From Pseudomonas lundensis (GTDB lineage: Bacteria; Pseudomonadota; Gammaproteobacteria; Pseudomonadales; Pseudomonadaceae): 51,280 nucleotides of DNA. The stretch covers positions 1 to 51,280 of the forward strand of contig NZ_NQKI01000032.1 of assembly GCF_002269125.1 (NCBI RefSeq), written 5' to 3'. Both the position numbers and the translations under genes were made by a program. The notes under the pieces are model-generated. The model was not told the DNA's origin. It made no database searches and saw nothing but the letters and a program-made list of their open reading frames with translations. Shown piece by piece: positions 1 to 7,293 of the stretch; position 1 is the first letter of the stretch, and the number at the start of each line of letters is the position of its first letter.

Positions 1-77
1 ACTTGAAGAAAGAGAAAAACTTCTTCGAGACTCGCGTGATCGAGTACCAAACGGGCGGCGCACTGAGCTGGGACTGA
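1..77 (+). CDS. 3' end of an unidentified gene (partial)
   Basis: The reading frame is open from the left edge and stops at TGA 75-77. It gives a 25-residue C-terminus that ends GGALSWD. The gene continues outside the window and I do not recognise the family from so little sequence. It is followed by 45 bp and then the DUF1289 gene on the same strand, so the two could be co-transcribed. Confidence 0.55.
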   Translation, partial: LKKEKNFFETRVIEYQTGGALSWD

Positions 78-122
78 GCCAATCGGCCCAATGCGGCCTT
101 CATTTTTTTCAAACTGATACTT

Positions 123-572
123 ATGTGTAGCCAGAAAATAAAAACCCCTTGCGTGGGGCTGTGCTCGACGGTTTTTGGGGACCTCGTGTGCCGCGGATGC
201 AAACGCTTTCACCATGAAATTGTGGGTTGGAACGGGTATTCGGAAACGGACAAACAAGCCGTATTGTGGCGGCTTGAGCACTTGCTCGACCGTGTTACGC
301 AAGGGTTGGTGGATGTGTTCGATGAAGCCTTGCTCAAGGACCAACTGGCCCGGCGCAAGATTCAACTGCGACCCGAACACTCCATTTACTACTTGGCGTA
401 TCAGGTGATTTGGCGAGGGGCGGACACGATCAAGAACATCGAGCATTACGGCATACGGCTCGCCCCGCAAATCCGGGGTATGCCGCTGGTGGACGTGCGA
501 GCCTTAATCGACAAAGAGTTCTTTGTGCTGTCCGAGATGCACTACCAGCGCATCCAGGCGCACGAGCTTTAA
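123..572 (+). CDS. DUF1289 family protein
   Basis: 149 aa. The N-terminus carries the DUF1289 signature: P-C-V-G-L-C-S-T-V-F-G-D followed by C-R-G-C-K-R. This gives four cysteines (residues 10, 14, 23, 26) in a CX3CX8CX2C arrangement that looks like a small metal or Fe-S site; metal binding is an inference. Family members are often shorter, and this one has an extra C-terminal part of about 90 residues without a motif I recognise. The function of the family is not established. No signal peptide or membrane segment is visible, so it is probably cytoplasmic. It converges with hcnC across a hairpin-containing gap. Confidence 0.8.
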   Translation: MCSQKIKTPCVGLCSTVFGDLVCRGCKRFHHEIVGWNGYSETDKQAVLWRLEHLLDRVTQGLVDVFDEALLKDQLARRKIQLRPEHSIYYLAYQVIWRGADTIKNIEHYGIRLAPQIRGMPLVDVRALIDKEFFVLSEMHYQRIQAHEL

Positions 573-594
573 CACGTGCCGTTGACACTCGACA

Positions 595-624
595 CTGTGG
601 GCGCCAGTTGACTGGCCCCCACAG
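595..624. terminator. Hairpin between the converging DUF1289 and hcnC genes
   Basis: Arms 595-607 and 612-624 pair over 13 bp with one mismatch around the tetraloop TTGA. It lies exactly between two converging stop codons. A T-run is lacking on both sides, so it is either a weak bidirectional terminator or an mRNA 3'-end stabiliser. Confidence 0.5.
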
Positions 625-636
625 GTGAGGGGTGCG

Positions 637-1893
637 TCAGGCGCCGATGACTTTAGCTAGCCCCACCGGCTGCAGGTCAAAACGGTCAGCCAGAAATGGC
701 GTCACGTCCAGTGGCAAGGGTTCATTGCGTACCAATGCATCCAGCATGACGCCGGTAATGGCCGACGTCAGAATGCCCGTGCGGAAGTGACCGCAGGCAT
801 TCAAATACCCCTCCACCCCCGCCATCGGCCCCAGAATCGGCAGTTCATCCGGCGACCCCGGACGCAACCCCGCCCACGTGCGCTTGAGGTTGACGTCTTT
901 GAGTTCCGGGATGCAACGCATGGCGCCCTGCACCAAACCGCTGATTTCCGGGAAGGTGGTGGTCACGTCGAAGCCTTTGTCTTCGGTGGTGCTGCCGATC
1001 AGGATTTCGCCGTTGTCTTTCTGCGCCAGGTAGCAATCGCTGGTGGTCAAACACCCGTTGAGTAATTTGGGCATACGCTCGGTGAGCACGATCTGGCCCT
1101 TGACCGGCGCAACCGGGATGCTCATGCCGGTGGCCATGACGCTCAGCTCGGCCGCCCACGCACCTGCCGCGTTGATCAGGGTTGTGCTGTGGAACACCCC
1201 TTCGTTGTCCGTGCGCACGCCCAGCACTTTCGAACCTTGACGCAACACGCCCGTGACGTTGGTGTTGAAGAACAGGTCCACGCCATTTTGGCGGGCACCC
1301 TCGGTGTAGGCGTCGGTAAGGCGGAACGGGCTGACCTGGTGGTCGCACAAAAACTCCAGCGCTCCCTGCGCATCGTGGCTGACGCTCGGCTCGGACTCGC
1401 GCAGCGCGGCCTGGTCAAGCCAGCGCACCTCATGGGCCAGATGCGCAATATTGGCGACGATGTGCTCGGCGTAGAGGCGGTCTTCGTCGTCGTAAATCAC
1501 GTATTTGAGACCGGTGCGCTCGAACTTGAAGTCCATGCCGTGTTTTTCTTTGAGTTCCTCATGCAGGCCGGGGTACAGCGCGTTGGACTGCAAGGCAAAG
1601 TCGAAGAAGCAGTCGGGCAGGATATGCGGCGTGCTGGAATCCACCACCACTGCCGAACCCTGGGCTTCGCGCTTGCGTTCAGCCGACATCATGCGAAAGA
1701 AAATCACCCCGCAGCCCAGCCCCACCGACTCGCCGATGGCCCACAATCCGCCCGCCGAGGCACGGCTGGCATTGCCGGGGCGCTTGCAGTCGATCATGGC
1801 GATTTTCAGATCCTTGCGCCGTGACAGGTGATAGGCGATTGAAGCGCCGATCACGCCGCCACCGGCAATGACTACGTCATACGTTTTGATCAT
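637..1893 (-). CDS. hcnC: Hydrogen cyanide synthase subunit HcnC
   Basis: 418 aa, the usual HcnC length. It is an FAD-dependent amine oxidase/dehydrogenase of the DAO family. The dinucleotide-binding motif GGGVIGAS is at residues 10-17, and the C-terminal half has the GLRPGSPDELPILGP segment typical of the family. With HcnA and HcnB it oxidises glycine to HCN and CO2 at the cytoplasmic membrane, passing electrons to the respiratory chain (established for Pseudomonas). The start at ATG 1893 lies one base after the hcnB stop (TGA-C-ATG). An upstream in-frame extension into hcnB is unlikely. The sequence closely matches my memory of P. aeruginosa and P. protegens HcnC. A related three-subunit family, D-hydroxyproline dehydrogenase, is the main alternative, but the HcnA and HcnB sequences also fit cyanide synthase. 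Confidence 0.92.
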   Translation of the reverse strand: MIKTYDVVIAGGGVIGASIAYHLSRRKDLKIAMIDCKRPGNASRASAGGLWAIGESVGLGCGVIFFRMMSAERKREAQGSAVVVDSSTPHILPDCFFDFALQSNALYPGLHEELKEKHGMDFKFERTGLKYVIYDDEDRLYAEHIVANIAHLAHEVRWLDQAALRESEPSVSHDAQGALEFLCDHQVSPFRLTDAYTEGARQNGVDLFFNTNVTGVLRQGSKVLGVRTDNEGVFHSTTLINAAGAWAAELSVMATGMSIPVAPVKGQIVLTERMPKLLNGCLTTSDCYLAQKDNGEILIGSTTEDKGFDVTTTFPEISGLVQGAMRCIPELKDVNLKRTWAGLRPGSPDELPILGPMAGVEGYLNACGHFRTGILTSAITGVMLDALVRNEPLPLDVTPFLADRFDLQPVGLAKVIGA

Positions 1894-1894
1894 G

Positions 1895-3292
1895 TCAGGC
1901 ATCCTTGCAGGCATTGGTGAAGGCCGAAAATGGCACGGGTTCCAGCGGGAAGCGCGGGCGCAACCAGCCCACGTCCTTGCGCCCGGTAGCGTCGCGCAGA
2001 CGGTCGCTGCAATAGCCAACGCACATGCGCCCTTGGCAGTCGCCCATGCTGACCCGTGTGCGCATCTTCAAACCGGCCATGTCCTGTACACCTTGGCTGA
2101 GGGCCAGGTCGATGTCGGCGCGGGTCACGTGTTCGCAACGGCAGACCACGGTGTCGGCCTGTGGCAAGTCAATCTGACGCGTGCCACGTTGCGTGTAGCG
2201 GTCAATCCCGCCGCGAAAGCGCACGATGGTATTGAGTTGGGAGAGGTAGGCACGACGCTGTTCGAGGGCCTGCTTTTCACTGAGCACCCCGCGTTGCAAC
2301 AAAATCGACAGGGCCGCGATGCGCCCGGTCAGCATCGCGGCTTCGCCGCCGCGCAACCCGGTGACATCCCCCGCCAGGTGAATGGCGGGCTGGCTGCTCT
2401 GCTGCCAGCTGTTGGCCGTGGCCGCCAGATAACCGTCCACGTTGTAAGCGTGTTCCAGCCCCATTTGCTGGGTGAGCTGGGTACGCGGGATAAAGCCATA
2501 GCCTACGGCCAAGGTGCGTGCCATCACCGTCTGGGCCTTGCTCACGTCTGCTTGCCAGTGGCTGTCATAGGGCGCCACCTTGACCGCTTGCACCTCACCA
2601 TCGCCAATGGCCTCAACCACCCCCCAGCCATAACGCAAGGTAATGCCATGGCGCTTGAGGTAAACCAGCATGCTCAGGCCATCAAGGAACAGTTGCGGCT
2701 GATTGAGCAGCGCGAGGCTTTCTTTGGCGATACGGCCGAACTCACAGGCTTCATACACCCCGGCCACTTCCACGCCCGCCGCATGCAATTGACAGGCAAC
2801 CAACATTAACAGCGGCCCCGTACCGGCAATCAGCACCGGGCCTTTGGGCTTGACCACACCGCTTTTGATTTGCAATTGCAGACCGCCGAGCATAATCACG
2901 CCGGGGGTGGTCCAGCCCGGAAAGGGCACGCTGCGCTCATGGCAGCCTGCGGACAGCAGCAGCTGCGCGAAGGCAATTTCCTGCACCTGTTCCTCGGCAT
3001 TCAGCAATTGCAGGCGCTGTTCACCCTGACCGCCGATCACCCGGTGGTTGAGGCGCACATCGACATGCTGGGCAATCGCGGCGAATTCGCCGTGCAGCTT
3101 ATGCAGTGCGTCTTTGTAACGTTCGCCCAAATAATCGAGCTCCACGCCTTCGCGCAGCGGCCCGCGATAGACGACACCACCCAAGCGTGAGGCTTCTTCC
3201 AGCACCGTGCTCTGTACACCGTGCTGCGCCAGTTCAATGGCCGCCGACATACCGGCCGGGCCGCCGCCGACAATCACAGGATTAAGGCTCAT
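1895..3292 (-). CDS. hcnB: Hydrogen cyanide synthase subunit HcnB
   Basis: 465 aa, the normal HcnB length. It is an NAD(P)/FAD-type oxidoreductase with the N-terminal nucleotide-binding motif VGGGPAGM (residues 8-15). The C-terminal domain is BFD-like with cysteines in the pattern C-R-C-E-H ... D-C-Q-G-R-M-C-V-G-Y-C, which fits a [2Fe-2S] site. It forms the cyanide synthase complex with HcnA and HcnC. The start overlaps the hcnA stop by 4 bp (ATGA), indicating translational coupling. Nothing appears truncated or mutated. Confidence 0.93.
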   Translation of the reverse strand: MSLNPVIVGGGPAGMSAAIELAQHGVQSTVLEEASRLGGVVYRGPLREGVELDYLGERYKDALHKLHGEFAAIAQHVDVRLNHRVIGGQGEQRLQLLNAEEQVQEIAFAQLLLSAGCHERSVPFPGWTTPGVIMLGGLQLQIKSGVVKPKGPVLIAGTGPLLMLVACQLHAAGVEVAGVYEACEFGRIAKESLALLNQPQLFLDGLSMLVYLKRHGITLRYGWGVVEAIGDGEVQAVKVAPYDSHWQADVSKAQTVMARTLAVGYGFIPRTQLTQQMGLEHAYNVDGYLAATANSWQQSSQPAIHLAGDVTGLRGGEAAMLTGRIAALSILLQRGVLSEKQALEQRRAYLSQLNTIVRFRGGIDRYTQRGTRQIDLPQADTVVCRCEHVTRADIDLALSQGVQDMAGLKMRTRVSMGDCQGRMCVGYCSDRLRDATGRKDVGWLRPRFPLEPVPFSAFTNACKDA

Positions 3293-3606
3293 CGTGCAGG
3301 CTCCTGTTCAGCGACCCGGTTTTGCCCGGTTTCGACTTTCATGCCGGGGCGCACCACGGTCTGACAGGCCCGGCGCTTATGCCGCCCGTCGATGTTGACC
3401 AGACAGCAATAGCACACGCCCATGCCGCAATATGCGCCGCTGGCCTGCCCGTGGTCGTTGGCCGACACCTGGCGTACACCTACCGCGTTCAAGACACTGA
3501 GTACGGTTTCGCCTTCAGCAGCGCTCACCGCCTGACCATTGAGCAGGATGGTCATATCCGCCTGCATTAAAGGTTGAATGTCGTACTGCCGGTTCAAATC
3601 ATCCAT
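3289..3606 (-). CDS. hcnA: Hydrogen cyanide synthase subunit HcnA
   Basis: 105 aa. It is a small [2Fe-2S] ferredoxin-like subunit. The cluster-binding cysteines are visible in YCGMGVCYCC and in RRACQT. The N-terminal stretch (YDIQPLMQADMTILLNG) is very like HcnA of other pseudomonads. It is first in the hcnABC operon. A GGA motif (minus strand 3621-3619) precedes ATG 3606 at a longer than ideal distance. In Pseudomonas this gene is controlled by oxygen limitation through ANR and post-transcriptionally by Gac/Rsm; the ANR-like box upstream is annotated separately. Confidence 0.93.
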   Translation of the reverse strand: MDDLNRQYDIQPLMQADMTILLNGQAVSAAEGETVLSVLNAVGVRQVSANDHGQASGAYCGMGVCYCCLVNIDGRHKRRACQTVVRPGMKVETGQNRVAEQEPAR

Positions 3607-3696
3607 TTTCTTATGTAGTCCTTTTTTGAACTGCTTAGCGCGGGCCTCCGGCTTTTAGGCAGCCAGAGGTCTTGGTCACTGGGAACCAAGGCCAGA

Positions 3697-3737
3697 ACGT
3701 TAGTCGATTGGTGAAAATAAGCATTGATATAAGCCAA
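3697..3737 (-). promoter_or_regulatory. hcnABC promoter with ANR/FNR-type box
   Basis: Minus strand 3737-3724 reads TTGGCTTATATCAA. One half-site (ATCAA) is perfect and the other is the variant TTGGC; from memory the hcnA box of other pseudomonads is of the same TTGGC-N4-ATCAA type. A -10-like TAACGT lies at 3702-3697. This places the box about 41 bp upstream of the implied start near 3690, the usual position for FNR-type activation. The approximately 85-nt leader has a 6-bp hairpin at 3671-3690 and GGA motifs (for example minus 3621-3619) of the kind bound by RsmA/RsmE. Confidence 0.7.
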
Positions 3738-3812
3738 TAGATCAGCCCCCTTTTTCGAATTCTCGACGCAATGCACTTACACTGAATGCCCTTTGCATGT
3801 TGGCGCCCCCCC

Positions 3813-4676
3813 ATGGACCTCGATCTGGCTCGCACTTTCCTTGAGATTGTTCGCTACGGCAGCCTTGCCGGCGCTGCCGAGAACTTGCACGTAACCCAGA
3901 CTGCCGTCACGGCGCGGGTGCAAAAACTCGAAAGCCTGCTGGGGGTGACGCTGTTCATCCGCAACCGCGCCGGGGCGAAATTAACCCCTGAAGGCGAAGC
4001 GTTTGTGGTGTATGCCAACCAGTTGTTGCAAACCTGGGAAGCAGCGCGGCGTGACCTGCCGCGCCCTGAAGGGCTCGACCGGGTGCTGCACATCGCAGGC
4101 GAGGTCAGCTTGTGTAACCCGCTGATCCTCAGCTGGACCAAAGCCCTGCGTCAGCACCTCACGTCCCATGCCGTGCGCGTGCAGATCCGGGATGGCGAGC
4201 AATTGTTGCGGCAGGTTGAAATGGGCTTGCTGGACGCCGCACTGGTGTACCGGCCCGCGTACTGGCCAGGGGTGCAGGTGGAGCAACTGCTGGAAGAAAA
4301 GCTGATCCAGATACGCCGCCCCGCGATGCCCGATCCCTATGTGTACGTGGATTGGGGCGACGATTTTCGCCTTCAGCATGATGCCGCCTTGCCGGAAAAG
4401 GCGCGGGCCGCCATCAGTTTCAACCTCGGGCCAGTAGCGCTGCATTACATCCTTGAGAACGGCGGCAGCGGCTACTTCCGCACGCGCGTGGTGCAAAGCT
4501 ACCTCAACAGCGGCGCACTGGAACGGGTACCCAAAGCACCTGAATTCAGTTACCCGACCTACCTGGTGTATTCACGCGAGCGCGATTGCCCGGCCTTGCA
4601 ACAGGCACTGGAATTGCTGCGCGACATCGTCAAGCTGGACAGTGACTGGTCGCAGCGCTGGGGGCCGGAAGTTTGA
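3813..4676 (+). CDS. LysR family transcriptional regulator divergent from hcnABC
   Basis: 287 aa. The N-terminal winged helix-turn-helix (about residues 1-60; ARTFLEIVRYGSLAGAAENL, then TQTAVTARVQKLE) is typical of LysR regulators and is followed by a substrate-binding-type domain. I chose ATG 3813 (MDLDLARTF) because LysR proteins begin here; ATG 3786 would add nine odd residues, and neither start has a clear ribosome binding site. It is transcribed away from hcnA, and the two share a 206-bp intergenic region. LysR proteins often regulate their divergent neighbour, so control of hcn is possible but is only an inference. The ligand is unknown. Confidence 0.85.
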   Translation: MDLDLARTFLEIVRYGSLAGAAENLHVTQTAVTARVQKLESLLGVTLFIRNRAGAKLTPEGEAFVVYANQLLQTWEAARRDLPRPEGLDRVLHIAGEVSLCNPLILSWTKALRQHLTSHAVRVQIRDGEQLLRQVEMGLLDAALVYRPAYWPGVQVEQLLEEKLIQIRRPAMPDPYVYVDWGDDFRLQHDAALPEKARAAISFNLGPVALHYILENGGSGYFRTRVVQSYLNSGALERVPKAPEFSYPTYLVYSRERDCPALQQALELLRDIVKLDSDWSQRWGPEV

Positions 4677-4790
4677 TCTGCCCTGCGCCTTGATGAAACC
4701 TCAGGCACCTGAAACCTTTCAGCTTTGCAGCGGCCGCGCTATCCCTTAGGCTGCTGCAACGCTGAATAACAATGACAACACAGGTGACCC

Positions 4791-6059
4791 ATGTCCGACC
4801 TTACCCGCACCGACGCTGGCTGGATGGCGTGCAGTGCCCACCACCGCTGGCTGGAAGACGAAGGACGGCGGCTGGTGGACTTCGCCCGCGCCGCCCGCGT
4901 GGCTGATGGATTTGCCCGCCTCGACCCATTTGGCCAGCGCCCCGACAGCGCCCGTGCCGATACCATGACCACGGCACGCATGGTTCACAGCTTCGCCCTC
5001 GCCCACCTGCAAGGCCTGCCCGGCTGTGCTCAGTTGATTGATCACGGGCTGGCGGCGCTGGCAGGCCCGTTGCGCGATGCCCGTCATGGGGGCTGGTTTG
5101 CCGTCCCGCACGCGCAGACCGGTAATAACCGCAAACAAGCCTATCTGCATGCCTTTGTAGCACTGGCCTTCAGCTCGGCAGCGGTGGCCGGCCGACGCGG
5201 CTCTGCCCAGTTACTGGGGGATGCAGTGGCGCTCTTGGAAGGCACATTCTGGAACGACGCCGAAGGGGCGTTACTGGAGTCCTTCGCGGACGACTGGAGC
5301 GAGTGCGAGGCGTATCGCGGCGCCAACAGCAACATGCACGGCGTCGAAACCTTTCTGGCGCTGGCCGATGTACTGGACGAAAACCTGTGGCTGGACCGCG
5401 CTTTGCGTATCGCCGAGCGGGTCATCCATGTCCAGGCAGCTCAGGCCGGGTACTTGCCGGTCGAACACTTTGATGCGCAATGGCAACCGCTGCCCGACTA
5501 CAACCGCGACAACCCGGCCGACCCCTTCCGCCCTTTCGGCAAAACCCCTGGCCATGCCTTTGAGTGGGCGCGTCTGTTGTTGCATCTGGAAGCGGCGCGC
5601 ACTCGACGCGGCATGCCAACGCCAGACTGGCTACTGAGCGATGCCCGGCAACTGTTTCACAGCGCGTGCCTACATGGCTGGAATGCCGATGGGCAGCCCG
5701 GCGTGGTGTACACACTGGATTGGGATAACCGACCGCTGGTGCGCGAACGTCTGCACTGGACAGTGGCCGAAGCCTCGGCCGCGGCCGCGGCGTTATGGCA
5801 GCGCACGGGGGAAGCGGAATATGAACAGTGGGGTCAGTGCTTCTGGGCGTTTATCGACCAGTACCTGATCGATCGTCAGCACGGCAGCTGGCATCACGAA
5901 CTGGACCCGAACAACCAGCCTTCAGCGCGCATCTGGTCGGGCAAACCGGACTTGTACCACGCGTATCAGGCCACCCTGCTGCCGCGCCTTCCGTTAGCGG
6001 TCAGTCTGGCCTCAGCCCTGGCACAACAGCCCGGACGCCAGCACGCCCAAACCGACTAA
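4791..6059 (+). CDS. AGE family epimerase/isomerase (mannose isomerase-like)
   Basis: 422 aa with an (alpha/alpha)6-barrel of the N-acylglucosamine 2-epimerase superfamily. The catalytic signatures of the YihS/mannose isomerase branch are visible: N-S-N-M-H-G-V-E-T with His183, P-G-H-A-F-E-W with His255, and K-P-D-L-Y-H with Lys385 and His390. These correspond to the conserved histidines of E. coli YihS. It is likely an aldose-ketose isomerase (for example mannose to fructose) in the cytoplasm. The exact sugar cannot be read from sequence. The start ATG 4791 has AGGTG upstream. Its 3' end overlaps the converging DUF4880 gene by 48 bp. Confidence 0.85.
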   Translation: MSDLTRTDAGWMACSAHHRWLEDEGRRLVDFARAARVADGFARLDPFGQRPDSARADTMTTARMVHSFALAHLQGLPGCAQLIDHGLAALAGPLRDARHGGWFAVPHAQTGNNRKQAYLHAFVALAFSSAAVAGRRGSAQLLGDAVALLEGTFWNDAEGALLESFADDWSECEAYRGANSNMHGVETFLALADVLDENLWLDRALRIAERVIHVQAAQAGYLPVEHFDAQWQPLPDYNRDNPADPFRPFGKTPGHAFEWARLLLHLEAARTRRGMPTPDWLLSDARQLFHSACLHGWNADGQPGVVYTLDWDNRPLVRERLHWTVAEASAAAAALWQRTGEAEYEQWGQCFWAFIDQYLIDRQHGSWHHELDPNNQPSARIWSGKPDLYHAYQATLLPRLPLAVSLASALAQQPGRQHAQTD

Positions 6060-6341
6060 GACGGCCAACAGGGCGTGTTGCAGGGCTTTGTGCCGGGTGA
6101 AGAAGGAACGCCCGTTCAACATGCGTTGCACCTGCTTGAGCAAGTCGGGGTCGGTCGCGCGCGCTCGCGGGTTGAAACTCAGCGCATTGGCGACACGCTG
6201 CCATGCCGCCAGATGCGCGGGGTCTTCAGCCAGCCAGGCCTTGAACACCTGACGCTCTGACGGGCAGGCATGACCGGACTCAAGCAGCAACATCCACTCA
6301 ACAGCTGCACGGGTTATGGGGTCAACGCTGCTTTTGCTCAT
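6012..6341 (-). CDS. DUF4880-only protein (FecR/PupR N-terminal-like), orphan
   Basis: 109 aa from ATG 6341 (an upstream ATG at 6368 would add nine residues). The N-terminal approximately 60 residues (ITRAAVEWMLLLESG ... FKAWLAEDPAHLAAWQRV) match DUF4880, the cytoplasmic sigma-binding part of FecR/PupR anti-sigma regulators. The C-terminal end has one membrane segment (about residues 84-105). The large periplasmic FecR domain is absent and no ECF sigma factor is adjacent. It could be a stand-alone sigma-modulating protein or a truncated remnant. It overlaps the 3' end of the isomerase gene on the other strand. Confidence 0.75.
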   Translation of the reverse strand: MSKSSVDPITRAAVEWMLLLESGHACPSERQVFKAWLAEDPAHLAAWQRVANALSFNPRARATDPDLLKQVQRMLNGRSFFTRHKALQHALLAVLVGLGVLASGLLCQG

Positions 6342-6483
6342 AGGGACTGCGCCACTCGAACAACTCATAAGATAACCGAACTTAAATAGTAATAAGTCGC
6401 ATTATCGGGATATCAATATGAATTGCAAGGTGGCGCAGGCTGCAGGGGCATGACAGACACGTCTGTTTTTGCCGCCTGCACAA

Positions 6484-7230
6484 TCACCGGCCGCCAGCCA
6501 TGTCCACAAAGGTGCCCGTGGCGTAAGACGCTTTGTCGGACAGTAGCCAGACAATCGCCTCCGCGACCTCCTCCGGGCGCCCGCCCCGGCCCATGGGGAT
6601 CATGGGCTCCAGCTTGCTGACACGGCCCGGATCGCCGCTCAAGGCGTGGAAGTCAGTAAAGATGTACCCCGGTCGCACAGCGTTGACCCGGATACCCTCG
6701 CCCGCAAGCTCTTTGGACAGGCCGATGGTGAAAGCGTCCAGCGCACCTTTGGAAGCCGCGTAGTCGACGTATTCGCCCGGTGACCCCAGCCGCGCCGCCA
6801 CCGAAGACACATTGACGATATTGCCGCCTTGGCCGCCATACCGGGGCGACATGCGCAGCACTGCATGCTTGGCGCACAGGATGGGGCCTAACACGTTGGT
6901 TTTAAGGGTATGCAGCACGCGGAACTCGGACATCTCTTCCAGCCGCGACTTGTGTCCGACCGTACCCGCATTGTTGACCAGCGCCGTCACCGGCCCCAGC
7001 TCCTGGTCAACCCGCAGGAACAGGCTGATGACTTCATCTTCATTGCTGACATCGGCCCGCACACTGATTGCCTGCGCGCCCAGTGCGCGCACCTGCTCCA
7101 GCACCTCATGCGCCGCCGCGTCGTCCGCCAGATAATTGATACAAATCTTGTAGCCCTGCCGGGCAGCCAACAATGCCGTTGCTGCACCAATGCCACGGCT
7201 GCCACCGGTGATCACGATGACTTTGTCCAT
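6484..7230 (-). CDS. SDR family NAD(P)-dependent oxidoreductase
   Basis: 248 aa, a classical short-chain dehydrogenase. The cofactor motif TGGSRGIG is at residues 8-15, followed by NNAGT and the catalytic Ser-Tyr-Lys set (VSSVAARLG, then YAASK). The start ATG 7230 (MDKVIVITGG) has GGGGA about 10 bases upstream; an in-frame ATG at 7251 is not needed. The substrate cannot be deduced; glucose 1-dehydrogenase-like and 3-oxoacyl reductase-like members look the same. It stands alone, 63 bp from the end of the c-di-GMP gene. Confidence 0.88.
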   Translation of the reverse strand: MDKVIVITGGSRGIGAATALLAARQGYKICINYLADDAAAHEVLEQVRALGAQAISVRADVSNEDEVISLFLRVDQELGPVTALVNNAGTVGHKSRLEEMSEFRVLHTLKTNVLGPILCAKHAVLRMSPRYGGQGGNIVNVSSVAARLGSPGEYVDYAASKGALDAFTIGLSKELAGEGIRVNAVRPGYIFTDFHALSGDPGRVSKLEPMIPMGRGGRPEEVAEAIVWLLSDKASYATGTFVDMAGGR

Positions 7231-7293
7231 AAATACGCGTTCCCCATTCACGGTGTAAACCTGCGGCCAGAATAACCGGGCGGCACGCCTTTG

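Noticed and set aside
3594..3776. 60-codon minus-strand ORF in the hcnA leader
   Set aside because: Its ATG lies upstream of the predicted hcnA transcription start and the frame has no ribosome binding site; it overlaps the hcnA start out of frame.
6441..6470. Hairpin with TTTTT (ACAGA/TCTGT) near 6453-6470
   Set aside because: The 5-bp stem is weak and it lies about 400 bp beyond the isomerase stop, so it is not a convincing terminator for any gene.
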